Positions 24,201 through 39,200 of a DNA stretch of 64,000 nucleotides are shown piece after piece. This DNA comes from Ampullaceana balthica. Lineage: Eukaryota > Mollusca > Gastropoda > Lymnaeidae. How positions within the stretch are numbered: position 1 is the first letter of the stretch; each line of letters starts with the position of its first letter. The stretch covers positions 402,501-466,500 of the forward strand of contig CALYLW010000213.1 of assembly GCA_944989445.1 (NCBI GenBank), given 5' to 3'. Under the pieces are notes generated by a model. It was given only the letters and a program-made list of their open reading frames with translations, had not been told where the DNA came from and did no database searches. Both the position numbers and the translations under genes were made by a program.

Positions 24201-27200
24201 GTGTTTAGTGACATTCATTTTTAAGATATCAAGTAATGAAACTTTGATGTGGACATCTAACAATTACAAGGCGTGTAAATGGTGAAATGGAGACCAAAAT
24301 TTATTAAAAAATAATATTTCTGTCTATAAGACGTTTTAGTGGATGTCCAGACTTAGTTGACAACTTTTCAAGTGCTTTGTGATACTACCAAATTCACACG
24401 GTTTTTGTTAAACTTTGCAGAAGCTGCATGGGTCTTGTCTCAGATACATGTCGGTCTTGTCTCAGATCCATGTCGGTCTTGTCTCAGATCCATGTCGGTC
24501 TTGTCTCAGATCCATGTCGGTCTTGTCTCAGATACATGTCGGTCTTGTCTCAGATACATGTCTGTCTTGTCTCAGATACATGTGGGTCTGGTCTCAGATA
24601 CATGTGGGTCTGGTCTCAGATACATGTGGGTCTGGTCTCAGATACATGTCGGTCTTGTCTCAGATACATGTCGGTCTTGTCTCAGATGCATGTCGGTCTT
24701 GTCTCAGATACATATGTAGAACTTGTCAGCAATATCTGCCCCACTACCAAAAGATAGCTGGCACTTTCATATAGTACAATGTATATACTGGAATATCAAT
24801 ATACATAATTTCTGTCGTATGTATGTGTGGATGTAACGCTACTAATTTTAGAAAGCAGCGTACCAGATTACTGCACCAATGCCTCAAAAGGTGTGCAAAT
24901 TAAAGATGCGCTGTAAAAAATATTATATGACATTGTTTTAGCTCATATTTTAATTTTGGAAAAGGGAACAATGTAAAAAGAGTATTTGATGATGGTTAAT
25001 TATAAAATAAAAAAACCAAGGGGGCACCGTAGGCGCCCTACAACCCCTATTATAAAATACCCTGTGTGCATTTCAGAAAGTTTAATATTTCATATCAAAC
25101 AAGGATAAGTTAGTTGGGCTTTTGAAAAAGTTATAAAAAGTGCATTTTTTCAAAACAAATAGATTTCAGGGGAAAACTTCCTTCATTTTTGACGGGTAAT
25201 ACACTAGTATGTACATAACATACGCCACCCTGCCAAAGACCCTGTTACACTGTACCCTTGTGTCCCCAGCTGTTGATGAACAAAATGCCCAGACCTTAGA
25301 AATGGAGAACTGTAACTTCCATGGTTCCGCCATGTTGAAGGCCAACGAAGCATCAAGGTCAGCTCCCAGCTTCTCAGTTTTCTCTGAAGCTGTTCAACCA
25401 TTGGGAAGCTCCAACCAAGAAACAGTCTTACCAATCCAAGGTCAGTGGGGTTTATTTTCACTGAAGTCCATGAAATGTTAGATCAAATCTATGAACATAA
25501 CTTTATCCTCCAGAAGTTGACACAATACAATAGTTCACATTTGATCATTGTTAGTATTGTTTTAAAATAAAATATTGTTGGTTGCCTGTTGTTGGAGAAT
25601 GAATTAAAATTAATTTTACTTTCTCAGTTACCAATGATATCGTATGATAGTGCATGAATAATTTCAGTATTAATGTCAATCTGCAAACTCTGATCAATAC
25701 TGACTGAGAACCACTGTATACTAACTGAGAACCACTGTATACTAACTGAGAACCACTCTTCATTGAACAATAAAATGTCATTAATTTTTAAATCCTTTAT
25801 ATTAACTCTTGGTGTCTGGTTGAACCTTGATTGCTTGTTGCCAAAACTTTGGATCAATTTTTAACCCACTTCCGCGTAAGCTAGCGAGCTGAAATTTAGC
25901 AGGCAGTTTCGTGGCAATGATAAAAACTATGTATCAAAATTTCAGATCGATCGCATGTACCGTAATTAAATTATTGATTTTTTAGATTATATTATTTATT
26001 CCTATGTATCATGTTATTTTTTGAGATAGAGTGTAAGGGTGCGCATTATATTGAACAACCTTTCTGTCGCGCAATAAGGTGCGTATTTTATTGACAACTC
26101 TTTTTATAAACATATTCCTGATCGGTGCGCATTATATTAAACATGTTTTACGACACAACTGCAATTTTGTATTTTTGGATGGTCTTGCGCTGCGTATTAT
26201 ACTGAACATTCTTTTAGTTACTTCTCGTACATAAAGGATTTATATTCAAAAACTTGGTTTTTTACGGGTTTTTTTTTATATACTGTCAACCAAATTTTGT
26301 GAAGTTATGTTTAACTTTCTACTACATGTAGTTACCCTTCCAATGGGTCAAACTCAATGATATATACATCCAGTGACCTACACATCCAATGACCTATAAA
26401 AACCAATGACCTTTACAACCAATGACCTTTACAACCAATTACCTTCACAATCAATGACCTTTACAACCAATGACCTTCACAATCAATGACCTTTAAAACC
26501 AATGACCTTTACAACAAATGACATTTTTCTGTACATGCAAAGATCCATCAAGGTCTCCCCTCGGCCCTGCCTCCAGACGTATCAGCAGCATGAGTACATT
26601 TAATAGATCGGCCAGTGTGGACTCTAAGCTTGGGGCATCTCCTGGTTCAAAGGGCAAAGAAGAGATTCAGCAGCTGCAATTACCGGCCATTCGTTTACCC
26701 TTCTGGCAACCTGCTGTGTTACCTGGTTAGTTTGGAAATTGTGTCGTTATTGATGCGCGGATGGCATGTGGTTGTTATGTCACTGATGTGATGGTTCTGA
26801 AAGTGAACAGTTATAGAATGATTGTATAATCCTGAGGAAGTGCTGGAGAGATAATTTCATTTTACCAGTTGAACTGCAGACTGATACAAGATGCAGGAAA
26901 TGCTGGGTGGATCTCATCACAACCATTTTACAATAATAAATGGTTTCAGTGAGTGTTTTCAACAGCAGTGTGCACCTGTATTTATACCAACAGCAGTGTG
27001 CACCTGTATTTATACCAACAGCAGTGTGCACCTGTATTTATACCAACAGCAGTGTGCACCTGTATTTATACCAACAGCAGTGTGCACCTGTATTTATACC
27101 AACAGCAGTGTGCACCTGTATTTATACCAACAGCAGTGTGCACCTGTATTTATACCAACAGCAGTGTGCACCTGTATTTATACCAACAGCAGTGTGCACC

Positions 27201-30200
27201 TGTATTTATACCAACAGCAGTGTGCACCTGTATTTATACCAATACATTAGAACATACAGATAAAGAAAAATGTTGGTTGATTGGGAGCATTAGATGATAG
27301 GTGCACATTCTGTTAAACTTTGATAGGTGCACATTCTGTTAAACGTTGATAGGTGCACATTCTGTTAAACTTTGATAGGTGCACATTCTGTTAAACTTTG
27401 ATAGGTGCACATTCTGTTAAACTTTGATAGGTGCACATTCTGTTAAACTTTGATAGGTGCACATTCTGTTAAACGTTGATAGGTGCACATTCTGTTAAAC
27501 TTTGATAGGTGCACATTCTGTTAAACTTTGATAGGTGCACAATCTGTTAAACTTTGAGAGGTGCACATTCTGTTAAACTTTGATAGGTGCACATTCTGTT
27601 AAACTTTGATAGGTGCACAATCTGTTAAACTTTGAGAGGTGCACATTCTGTTAAACTTTGATAGGTGCACATTCTGTTAAACTTTGATAGGTCCACATTC
27701 TGTTAAACTTTGAGAGGTGCACATTCTGTTAAACTTTGATAGGTGCACATTCTGTTAAACTTTGATAGGTGCACATTCTGTTAAACTTTTACAAAGCACT
27801 AAGTTCACACATATCTTTATACCAAATAGAATTTAATTAAAACTAACTCATTACAACCTTGCAACCAAACACAATATGTAACTTGTATGTAACTATGTAA
27901 CTTGTATGTAACTATGTAACTTGTATGTAACTATGTAACTTGTATGTAACTATGTAACTTGTATGTAACTATGTAACTTGTATGTAACTATGTAACTTGT
28001 ATGTAACAAAGAGTTATTACATTGTCCCCCTTTACTACTGAGAGAATTCTCATTGATGTAGATTATTCCTTGACTGTGAATGTATTCTTTTCTCAGTCAA
28101 TCCTGTGCTTAAGGTTTTCTTTTCTACATTCTAACAGGAATAAGCAGCGCCATTGCTAAAAACCTGGCAGGTGGTGGTTTCATCAGCAAGGTGTTGCTGG
28201 CCAACGCTGATGCTCTGTGTGCGGCGGCCTCACCTCTGTTAGAACAAGACATTCCAATGTAAGCATTGTTAGAACAAGACATTCCAATGTGAGCATTGTT
28301 AGAACAAGACATTCCAATGTGAGCATTGTTAGAACAAGACATTCCAATGTGAGCATTGTTAGAACAAGACATTCCAATGTAAGCATTGTTAGAACAAGAC
28401 ATTCCAATGTAAGCATTGTTAGAACAAGACATTCCAAAGTGAGCATTGTTAGAACAAGACATTCCAATGTGAGCATTGTTAGAACAAGACATTCCAATGT
28501 GAGCATTGTTAGAACAAGACATTCCAATGTGAGCATTGTTAGAACAAGACATTCCAATGTGAGCATTGTTAGAACAAGACATTCCAATGTGAGCATTGTT
28601 AGAACAAGACATTCCAATGTGAGCATTGTTAGAACAAGACATTCCAATCTGAGCATTGTTAGAACAAGACATTCCAATGTGAGCATTGTTAGAACAAGAC
28701 ATTCCAATGTGAGCATTGTTAGAACAAGACATTCCAATGTGAGCATTGTTAGAACAAGACATTCCAATGTGAGCATTGTTAGAACAAGACATTCCAATGT
28801 GAGCATTGTTAGAACAAGACATTCCAATGTGAGCATTGTTAGAACAAGACATTCCAATGTGAGCATTGTTAGAACAAGACATTCCAATGTGAGCATTGCT
28901 AGAAGATAGGATACTTCAATGAACTGATAGAAATGCTAGTTTCAGGAATCTATGCTCGTCACTGAAATTTTCTGTGTCTGTCATGTTTGGTTTTGATGGC
29001 AATCTTGTTCTAACCTGTTCATTTTTTTTACCAATGATTGCTGGGTAAAAAAAAACTTTTGTATAATTTTCAGAGAATCCTACCAAGAGAAATGTGTGAT
29101 GAACAACTATTTTGGCATTGGTCTGGACGCCAAGATCACATTAGAGTTCCAAAACAAACGTGAAGAACACCCGGAGAAGTGCAGGTCAGTGGTGGGGGAG
29201 AGGGGGTGTGGGGTCTGTGGTCAGTAACCAGCATGCTTGGCGCTCATTCTAATTGAACCCAAGTAAAAGTAAATACTTCTTTTAGCTGCGTGGCCGTGCA
29301 GATATCTGACCAACGCCATGTAGCAGTTTTGAATCACCGCGCAGCAATTTTTTTTAAAACGGCGCACAAAAAATGGATCCTGTGCAACTTTGTACACGGA
29401 TTTTTTTTACGTTGCACACGGACCAACGAACCTTAGAGGGAACATGGTTGAGAACCATTGTCTGTGAACATCAGACATGGTAAGACATTTATTGAGGAGT
29501 AACACTAGCATTTATCCACTTTTAAATTTTAATGACAAGTTATCACGATCTTGACCTATTTTTGTTTTCCTGATGCCCCCAGGAGTCGGACCAAGAACAT
29601 GATGTGGTATGGCGTCCTTGGGGGGCAAAGAGATGATCAACCAGACCTTTAAAAACTTGGATCAGAGAGTCCTGCTGGAGTGTGACGGCCAGCGGATTCC
29701 ACTGCCCTCTCTACAGGGCATTGTGATACTTAACATTCCCAGGTGGGTCTGCCATCTCCACAGGGCATCGTAAGGTTATTTGTGTGTAATGTATCAGTAA
29801 AATAGAATGGCTTCAAAGTTGTTCCGGGAGATCTTAAAAAATATAATCTGAACTAAATTGTTTTTAAATTCCTTTCCTCAGCTATGGAGGAGGTGCTAAT
29901 TTCTGGGGCGGATCAAAACAAGATGAGGTAAGTCATGTTTCTGTTGTCACCAACATTTGCAGCCACATAATAAGTCATGTTTCTGTTGTCACCAACATTT
30001 GCAGCCACATAATAAGTCATGTTTCTGTTGTCACCAACATTTGCAGCCACATAATAAGTCATGTTTCTGTTGTCACCAACATTTGCAGCCACATAATAAG
30101 TCATGTTTCTGTTGTCACCAACATTTGCAGCCACATAACAATCATCATCAGCAATAATCCTACGTTGTGGATAAGGGCCATCCATATATTACGTACACAC

Positions 30201-33200
30201 AAAATTCGTATTCACGTACGCCCCCTCCCCTATGTTGCATCCTGTACATTTTCGGGACCCCTCCCCTATGTGTACATACAAATTGGCTTCCCGTCCCCCC
30301 CCCCTCTTTATTGAAAAATTAATTTTAAGACTGAGTCAAAAGCAATTGGTTTTACTCTTTGAAGCCGCCTATAAATGACGTCACGCGACTAAAAAAAGGG
30401 GAGGGGGGGTCATGCATTTTTGACGATGTATGACGAAGAAGAGGGGGTGTTTAAGAAATGTGACGTCACATTTAACTACGCAATTTTAAATATAAGTTCC
30501 ACTAAAATATTTGATTGCTTGCGATTTATTTAATGACGTTTTCAATGGATTCACACCTGTTAAGATATTAGAGTGCAGCCTTACACTAAATACATTCTTA
30601 AACTTAAATGACAAAAAAGTGATTTGAAACATGCTAATTTTCAATAAGAAAATACCTCATTTAGGGAGGGGGTCAAAGCTTTAGGGCCGTCCAAAAATGA
30701 CCCTTGCGATTTTGGACTATTTTCATCCCACCCCCCGGTCACGCGTTGTCACAAAATGTTAGACCCCCCTCCAATATGACATCACAGAAATGTCCCCCCC
30801 CCCATAAACGCCATTTTTTATTTGAAAATTGCGTGACGTCATTCATTGATGGTCCGTCCCATTATAGTTTTTTGTAATATCGTTTTTTTTCATGTTGAAA
30901 TTATTGAAGAAATACAATAGAAGATTCAAATTTCATTGTCATGAAAACTCAGTAACACTGCATAACAAAACTGATAAAATAGAACAATACAAGCAGTCAA
31001 GCCGTGAAATAGCCGTCCCGTTGTGTATTTATAATGGCTAAGGAATCGTTGGGCGAAAGATAAACTTTTAATTTCAGGAAATGGAAATATAAATCAGACG
31101 GATATATTTCAGTAATGTGTGAACGTTTGGTCTGAATCAAATGTTAATTACTTCCAAGTAATTAAAAGTTCAGAATTTCGTTTGCATTAAATTATAGAAC
31201 ATTATTACATATCAGTCTTGACTCGGTCGGTCTCGAATTCCGTTTGCAGCCTGAGCGGTTTATGTTACTAGGGTTACTATTATGAAAATTAAATTTGTTG
31301 TGCGTACGTACACATTCAGTCGAGACCCCCCCCTCCCCGTACGCATCCATACGCAAAATGCCGTTAATTTAAGACCGCTTGCGTACGTAATATATGGATG
31401 GCCCCATACACAATTTTAAAAATATGTTTACCTACAGGCAAAATATCTGCTTTCTTTCAGAACTTTTCCGCTCCAAGTTTTGACGACAGAATTTTAGAGG
31501 TGGTTGCTGTGTTTGGTGGTATGCAAATGGCCATGTCAAGGGTCATAGACCTTCAACATCATCGAATAGCACAGGTATAGCCCAGGTGTTTCATTGTTCA
31601 ATGTTTGTTATAACTGCCTTTGGTCACAGGCAAATGGTGGTCACTGCTTGTTGAATGCAATCTACTTTTACCCTTAGTTTTTTATTTTCTTCAATTCATC
31701 AATCTTCCCTCCAATAAAAAAATTCTGCACATAGATTAACATTTTATATTATATCTTCCTTTAAACTAAATAAATTGTTCCGCATCAAACATGCTTGTGA
31801 TTTTTAAAGAACTTCAGTGTGTGTGTGTGTGGATTTGGTTGAAATTTACTAGTGTTAATACGAGTGTCTTTTGGGGAAGACTGGAAAACACAAATAAACA
31901 GTCCTGTGAGCCTTCTAGGAAAGCATGGAAGGATCAATCAATACCAGTGTAGGGTTGACTGACTGATCAGTGATTGACAGCTACCAACAGAACTGTGGAT
32001 GTGAATGTGTTGTAACAATGATACCAACCAATAACTGTGGATGAGTTGTAACAATGATACCAACCAATAACTGTGGATGTGTTGTAACAATGATACCAAC
32101 CAATAACTGTGGATGTGTTGTTATTTCAGTGTAGGACAGTCAAAGTGAGCATTCTAGGAGATGAGGGCGTGCCAGTGCAAGTGGATGGTGAGGCATGGAT
32201 ACAGCCTCCTGGATACGTGCGGATAGTTCATAAAAACAGAGCTCAGATGTTGATCAGGGACAGGGTACGTACATGGATATGGATCTACTAAAACATGTCA
32301 TATGTGGGTCCTGGGCAGCCCACTCAAACATGTCACATGTGGGGCAGCCAACTCAAACATTACTATGTTAATGTTATGTAACCAATTGACCCCTGTGTAT
32401 GTGAATGTTATGTAGCCAATTGACCCCTGTGTATGTTAATGTTATGTAGCCAATGACCCCTGTGTATGTTAATGTTATGTAGCCAATGACCCCTGTGTAT
32501 GTGAATGTTATGTAGCCAATTGACCCCTGTGTATGTTAATTTTATGTAGCCAATGACCCCTGTGTATGTTAATGTTATGTAGCCAATGACCCCTGTGTAT
32601 GTTAATGTTATGTAGCCAATGACCCCTGTGTATGTTAATGTTATGTAACCAATTGACCCCTGTGTATGTTAATGTTATGTAGCCAATTGACCCCTGTGTA
32701 TGTTAATGTTATGTAGTAAATGACCCCTGTGTATGTTAATGTTATGTAGCCAATTGACCCCTGTGTATGTTAATGTTATGTAGCCAATTGACCCCTGTGT
32801 ATGTTAATGTTATGTAGCCAATTGACCCCTGTGTATGTGAATGTTATGTAACCAATTGACCCCTGTGTATGTGAATGTTATGTAGCCAATGACCCCTGTG
32901 TATGTTAATGTTATGTAGCCAATTGACCCCTGTGTATGTTAATGTTATGTAGCCAATTGACCCCTGTGTATGTTAATTTTATGTTAGCCAATGACCCCTG
33001 TGTATGTTAATGTTATGTAACCAATTGACCCCTGTGTATGTTAATGTTATGTAGCCAATTGACCCCTGTGTATGTTAATGTTATGTAACCAATTGACCCC
33101 TGTGTATGTTAATGTTATGTAACCAATTGACCCCTGTGTATGTTAATGTTATGTAGCCAATTGACCCCTGTGTATGTTAATGTTATGTAACCAATTGACC

Positions 33201-36200
33201 CCTGTGTATGTGAATGTTATGTAGCCAATTGACCCCTGTGTATGTTAATGTTATGTAGCCAATTGACCCCTGTGTATGTTAATGTTATGTAACCAATTGA
33301 CCCCTGTGTATGTTAATGTTATGTAGCCAATTGACCCCTGTGTATGTTAATGTTATGTAGCCAATGACCCCTGTGTATGTGTATGTTATGTAACCAATTG
33401 ACCCCTGTGTATGTGAATGTTATGTAGCCAATTGACCCCTGTGTATGTTAATGTTATGTAGCCAATTGACCCCTGTGTATGTGAATGTTATGTAGCCAAT
33501 TGACCCCTGTGTATGTGAATGTTATGTAACCAATTGACCCCTTTGTATGTGAATGTTATGTAGCCAATTGACCCCTGTGTATGTGAATGTTATGTAGCCA
33601 ATTGACCCCTGTGTATGTTAATGTTGTGTAGCCAATGACCCCTGTGTATGTTAATGTTATGTAACCAATTGACCACTGTGTATGTTAATGTTATGTAGCC
33701 AATTGACCCCTGTGTATGTGAATGTTATGTAGCCAATTGACCCCTGTGTATGTTAATGTTATGTAGCCAATTGACCCCTGTGTATGTGAATGTTATGTAG
33801 CCAATTGACCCCTGTGTATGTGAATGTTATGTAGCCAATTGACCCCTGTGTATGTTAATGTTATGTAGCCAATTGACCCCTGTGTATGTTAATGTTATGT
33901 AGCCAATGACCCCTGTGTATGTTAATGTTATGTAGCCAATTGACCCCTGTGTATGTTAATGTTATGTAGCCAATTGACCCCTGTGTATGTTAATGTTATG
34001 TTAGCCAATGACCCCTGTGTATGTTAATGTTATGTAACCAATTGACCCCTGTGTATGTTAATGTTATGTAGCCAATTGACCCCTGTGTATGTTAATGTTA
34101 TGTAACCAATTGACCCCTGTGTATGTGAATGTTATGTAGCCAATTGACCCCTGTGTATGTGAATGTTATGTAGCCAATTGACCCCTGTGTATGTTAATGT
34201 TATGTAGCCAATTGACACCTGTGTATGTTAATGTTATGTAGCCAATGACCCCTGTGTAGGTTAATGTTATGTAACCAATTGACCCCTGTGTATGTTAATG
34301 TTATGTAGCCAATTGACCCCTGTGTATGTTAATGTTATGTAACCAATTGACCCCTGTGTATGTTAATGTTATGTAGCCAATTGACCCCTGTGTATGTGAA
34401 TGTTATGTAGCCAATTGACCCCTGTGTATGTAACATGACTAAGATGTAGTTTGCTTTGATAAAAAGTGGAATAACCACATGACACACCACTGATAACAAC
34501 ATGACACACCACTGATAATAACATGACACACCACTGATAACAACATGACACACCACTGATAACCACATGACACACCACTGATAACCACATGACACACCAC
34601 TGATAACCACATGACACACCACTGATAACCACATGACACACCTCTGATAACCACATGACACACCACTGATAACCACATGACACACCACTGATAACCACTT
34701 GACACACCTCTGATAACTACATGACACACCACTGATAACCACCAGGCATTTCTTAACACTACCGGCCCTGAAGCCCCCAGCCTAACTCTCCACTATACCT
34801 GGTTTCCCTTGCATTAAATAGAAATTTTAAAAAACATAAAAAACAAGTTTACTATAAATCCTTTATGTACGAGACATAACTAAAAGAATGTTCATTATAA
34901 TACGCAGCGCTAGACCATCCTAAAATACAAAACTGTAGTTATGTCTCGTAAAACATGTTTAATATAATGCGCATCGATCAGGAATATGTTTATAAAAAGT
35001 GTTGTTAATAAAATACGCACCTTATTGCGCGACAGGAAAGGTCGTTCAATATAATACGCACCGCGACACTCTATCTCAAAAATGTTACATGATACATAGA
35101 GATAAATAAAATAATATAAAAATTCAAAAATTTAATTACAGTACATGCGATCGATCTGAAATTTTGATACATAGTTTTTATCATCGGCACTAGTCTGCCT
35201 GCAAAATTTCAGATCGCTAGCTTACGAGGAAGTGGGTTAAAAATTGATCCAAAGTTGTGGCGACAAGCAAGCAACCAGACACCACGAGTTAATATAAAAA
35301 ATTTAAAAACGAACATACTGTAAACAAAAATTACTTACATTCAAATTAGTGCTTGGAATGGAATAAAACTTTGAGATATTGTAGAAAATATGTTTATCTT
35401 TCATTTAGTGCCAAGTTTGTACCCTTGTGCGCTGATCCACTTAGCAGAAAAAATATTTTTTCACAATTCATGGATTTTCTGTATAAGACATTCTAGGATT
35501 TCGCTGGTTGTATCTGGAATGTTTTTCTACATTCGCTACACATGTCATACACACAACACGACTATGATTAGCTCTAATATTGCGTGTTACTTGACCTAGA
35601 AATGTATTCTTGATAAAATTATGACTTATATACTGAAAAAAATCAAAAGAATATAACACATAAACCAAAATTCCACTTTCCTGTCAAGTGCTTGGTTCAT
35701 CAGACACTCGTCTTACATTGAATTTTCACATAAAAACACACAAATAAATTTAAAAAACGAGGGCAGCTGTAATAGATATGGCGTCAGCACTTCAAATGTT
35801 CTTGAGGTTCTTTACTTCTGACACCATGTAATAGAACTTGTGGCTGGTCAAGTACAAGGCTTTAACACACTGTGGTCTGGTTATCAACTGTCTTTAATTA
35901 CTATATACAATTCACTGTGATCAACTGTACAATCAACTTCCTAAACAGCTGTATGCCATCCACTGCAATCCACCCTGGTTGCCTCATGAACCATACATTT
36001 ATAGCCAGCTATTCTCTGTCTGTGACCAGCACGCTTACAGTTTAACTCACAACCCACGTGTTTCATACTAGGTCAAGTCATTGCATTCTCATACAATGTA
36101 AACACAACAACAGGTCTCTCACAGCAGCCATTTGCAATGACTTTTGTTTAGGTTAGCTGATTGGTTAGCTATTTTTAGTACTTCCCTAGGGTTTTCCATA

Positions 36201-39200
36201 TCCTGACCCAAATACCTAGAAAGCGGTAACTCGTTATTTAGGAATTAAATAAATAACCTAATATTCGGTAACTGGAGTCGGTAGGGTTCTTTAAGCTATA
36301 AACTCAGAGACACCAGCTGTTGTGACAGTTGGAAAAGTTTGTTTTGATAACGTTGTTTGAATGTGTCACCAGAGTCAGTTGGTTTTTATAAGCAATGTAA
36401 GCTGTGTAGTTGGGGTGAATGTGTTGTTATGTGGACTCATACTGACTATGAAATACATGGAGAAAAACAAATAAAGTCAGTTTTTGCAGAGATCACAGAC
36501 TTGATTGTGAAATTGCCACAATACCTTTACAGCTTTTACTTTGAGCAAAGCTTTGGTCATATTTTGTCACTTTGACAGAAAAAGGTTTTTCAAACTTATC
36601 AAAAGATTTGACCATTCTAACCCTGATTCAGACAAGGAATGAGAATGCTGGCCTAAATGTGTATACAACTATTGAATGTGTATACAACTATTGAATGTGT
36701 ATACAACTATTGAATGTGTATACAACTATTGAATGTGTATACAACTATTGAATGTGTATACAACCATTGAATGTGTATACAACCATTGAATGTGTATACA
36801 ACCATTGAATGTGTATACAACCATTGAATGTGTATACAACCATTGAATGTGTATACAACCATTGAATGTGTATACAACCATTGAATGGGTATACAACCAT
36901 TGAATGGGTATACAACCATTGAATGGGTATACAACCATTGAATGTGTATACAACCATTGAATGTGTATACAACCATTGAATGTGTATACAACCATTGAAT
37001 GTGTATACAACCATTGAATGTGTATACAACCATTGAATGTGTATACAACCATTGAATGTGTATACAACCATTGAATGTGTATACAACCATTGAATGTGTA
37101 TACAACCATTGAATGTGTATACAACTATTGAATGTGTGACCTGATTGCCTGGTGTTTGTTTTAACTGTATCCACGTTCTTCTTGGTTGAGAACATCCACT
37201 GTTTGAGAACCATTCTCTTATATTTTTAAAGGATCTTACCATCACCTTACACATACAACTGTAATTTCTCATAAGAACTTAAGACCCAAGGATATTCTGC
37301 AATGTCTGTAATGTTAAAATAAATTTGTTTAAAAACCTTTGCTTCCCATCTGTTTATCATACTGCTGACCTTGATTCATAATTATGTACTGTAATATTTT
37401 CTTGTATTTCAGACATTTGAGAATGTCCTCAAGTCCTGGTCAGAGAAACAAAAAACTGACCGTCCCGTTAGTCCGCAGCCATTGTCCCTTACAGAAGATG
37501 AAACTCAGGTGCTGTTAAATTTTGTGGAGGCCACGTCGGCTGTGATTAGAAGGTAGGTCAAGGTCACCTTGTCCAGTCAGACACTCAATATTAATTAAGT
37601 GGTTCTCAAACTTTATAATATTTGAAGGACCCAATGAGGTTAACTCCATGATTCAAGCTGAGGTTTTTTTCTGTGCTGTCTCAAACACATGCTATTTGAT
37701 GATCACAAACAAGATGATATTTTAGAACCTCTGTGCTCACAATAATCATGATCTTTTATCTCCAATAACATAGTGGGTTTCCTTTTATTAGCCCATATTA
37801 GATTTAGAAAGGATGAATTACTTTGGACAGCACACGAATAAAACTCATGATTTAGATAAAGTCTTTGAGAGTATTGAACTTGAAGTACTTATATCTGTAT
37901 TGTTTGTTTGGCCACAGTGTCAAGGTCGCTGCCAAATCCCACAGTTCTGTAGAGAATGAGTTGATTCCCATTGCGCAGCAGACGTCAGAGTGTGTGGACC
38001 GGTTATATCCAGCTGGAAAACTTGCAGAGGTGAGAGTTTCTGAGGCAAAGTGCCTGAATGAAACCATTTGAGAACCTGTAGTCTGTGGTTAACTTAGCTG
38101 TGACACACATTAAATACTTGATCATGGTTTAAAAAATGTTTCCCTCTAAGAAAACATGGATTAATGCCCATGGAATATCTTGAGTTTTTTATTTTCTCCC
38201 ATGGGTTGTGAATACAGTGGAATCTTTGGTTTACTCACCTACAGGAACCCCAGTTAGCAGTTATAGAACCCCCGTTAGCAGTTATAGAACCCCAGTTAGC
38301 AGTTATAGAACCCCCGTTAGCAGTTATAGAACCCCAGTTAGCAGTTATAGAACCCCCGTTAGCAGTTATAGAACCCCAGTTAGCAGTTATAGAACCCCCG
38401 TTAGCAGTTATAGAACCCCAGTTAGCAGTTATAGTACCCCAGTTAGCAGTTATAGTACCCCAGTTAGCAGTTATAGAACCCCAGTTAGCAGTTATAGAAC
38501 CCCAGTTAGCAGTTATAGTACCCCAGTTAGCAGTTATAGAACCCCAGTTAGCAGTTATAGTACCCCAGTTAGCAGTTATAGAACCCCAGTTAGCAGTTAT
38601 AGAACCCCAGTTAGCAGTTATAGTACCCCAGTTAGCAGTTATAGTACCCCAGTTAGCAGTTATAGTACCCCAGTTAGCAGTTATAGTACCCCAGTTAGCA
38701 GTTATAGAACCCCCATTAGCAGTTATAGAACCCCAGTTAGCAGTTATAGAACCCCAGTTAGCAGTTATAGAACCCCAGTTAGCAGTTATAGAACCCCCAT
38801 TAGCAGTTATAGAACCCCAGTTAGCAGTTATAGTACCCCAGTTAGCAGTTATAGTACCCCAGTTAGCAGTTATAGTACCCCAGTTAGCAGTTATAGTACC
38901 CCAGTTAGCAGTTATAGAACCCCCATTAGCAGTTATAGAACCCCAGTTAGCAGTTATAGAACCCCAGTTAGCAGTTATAGAACCCCCATTAGCAGTTATA
39001 GAACCCCAGTTAGCAGTTATAGAACCCCCGTTAGCAGTTATAGAACCCCAGTTAGCAGTTATAGTACCCCAGTTAGCAGTTATAGTACCCCAGTTAGCAG
39101 TTATAGTACCCCAGTTAGCAGTTATAGTACCCCAGTTAGCAGTTATAGAACCCCAGTTAGCAGTTATAGAACCCCAGTTAGCAGTTATAGAACCCCAGTT

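Noticed and set aside
28124..28909. Three overlapping ORFs of 230-252 codons
   Set aside because: Products of the 30-bp donor array. The real frame is exon 14 ending at 28258.
36707..37272. ORFs of 130-175 codons on the minus strand
   Set aside because: 20-bp minisatellite read in three frames with near-identical text; not a gene.
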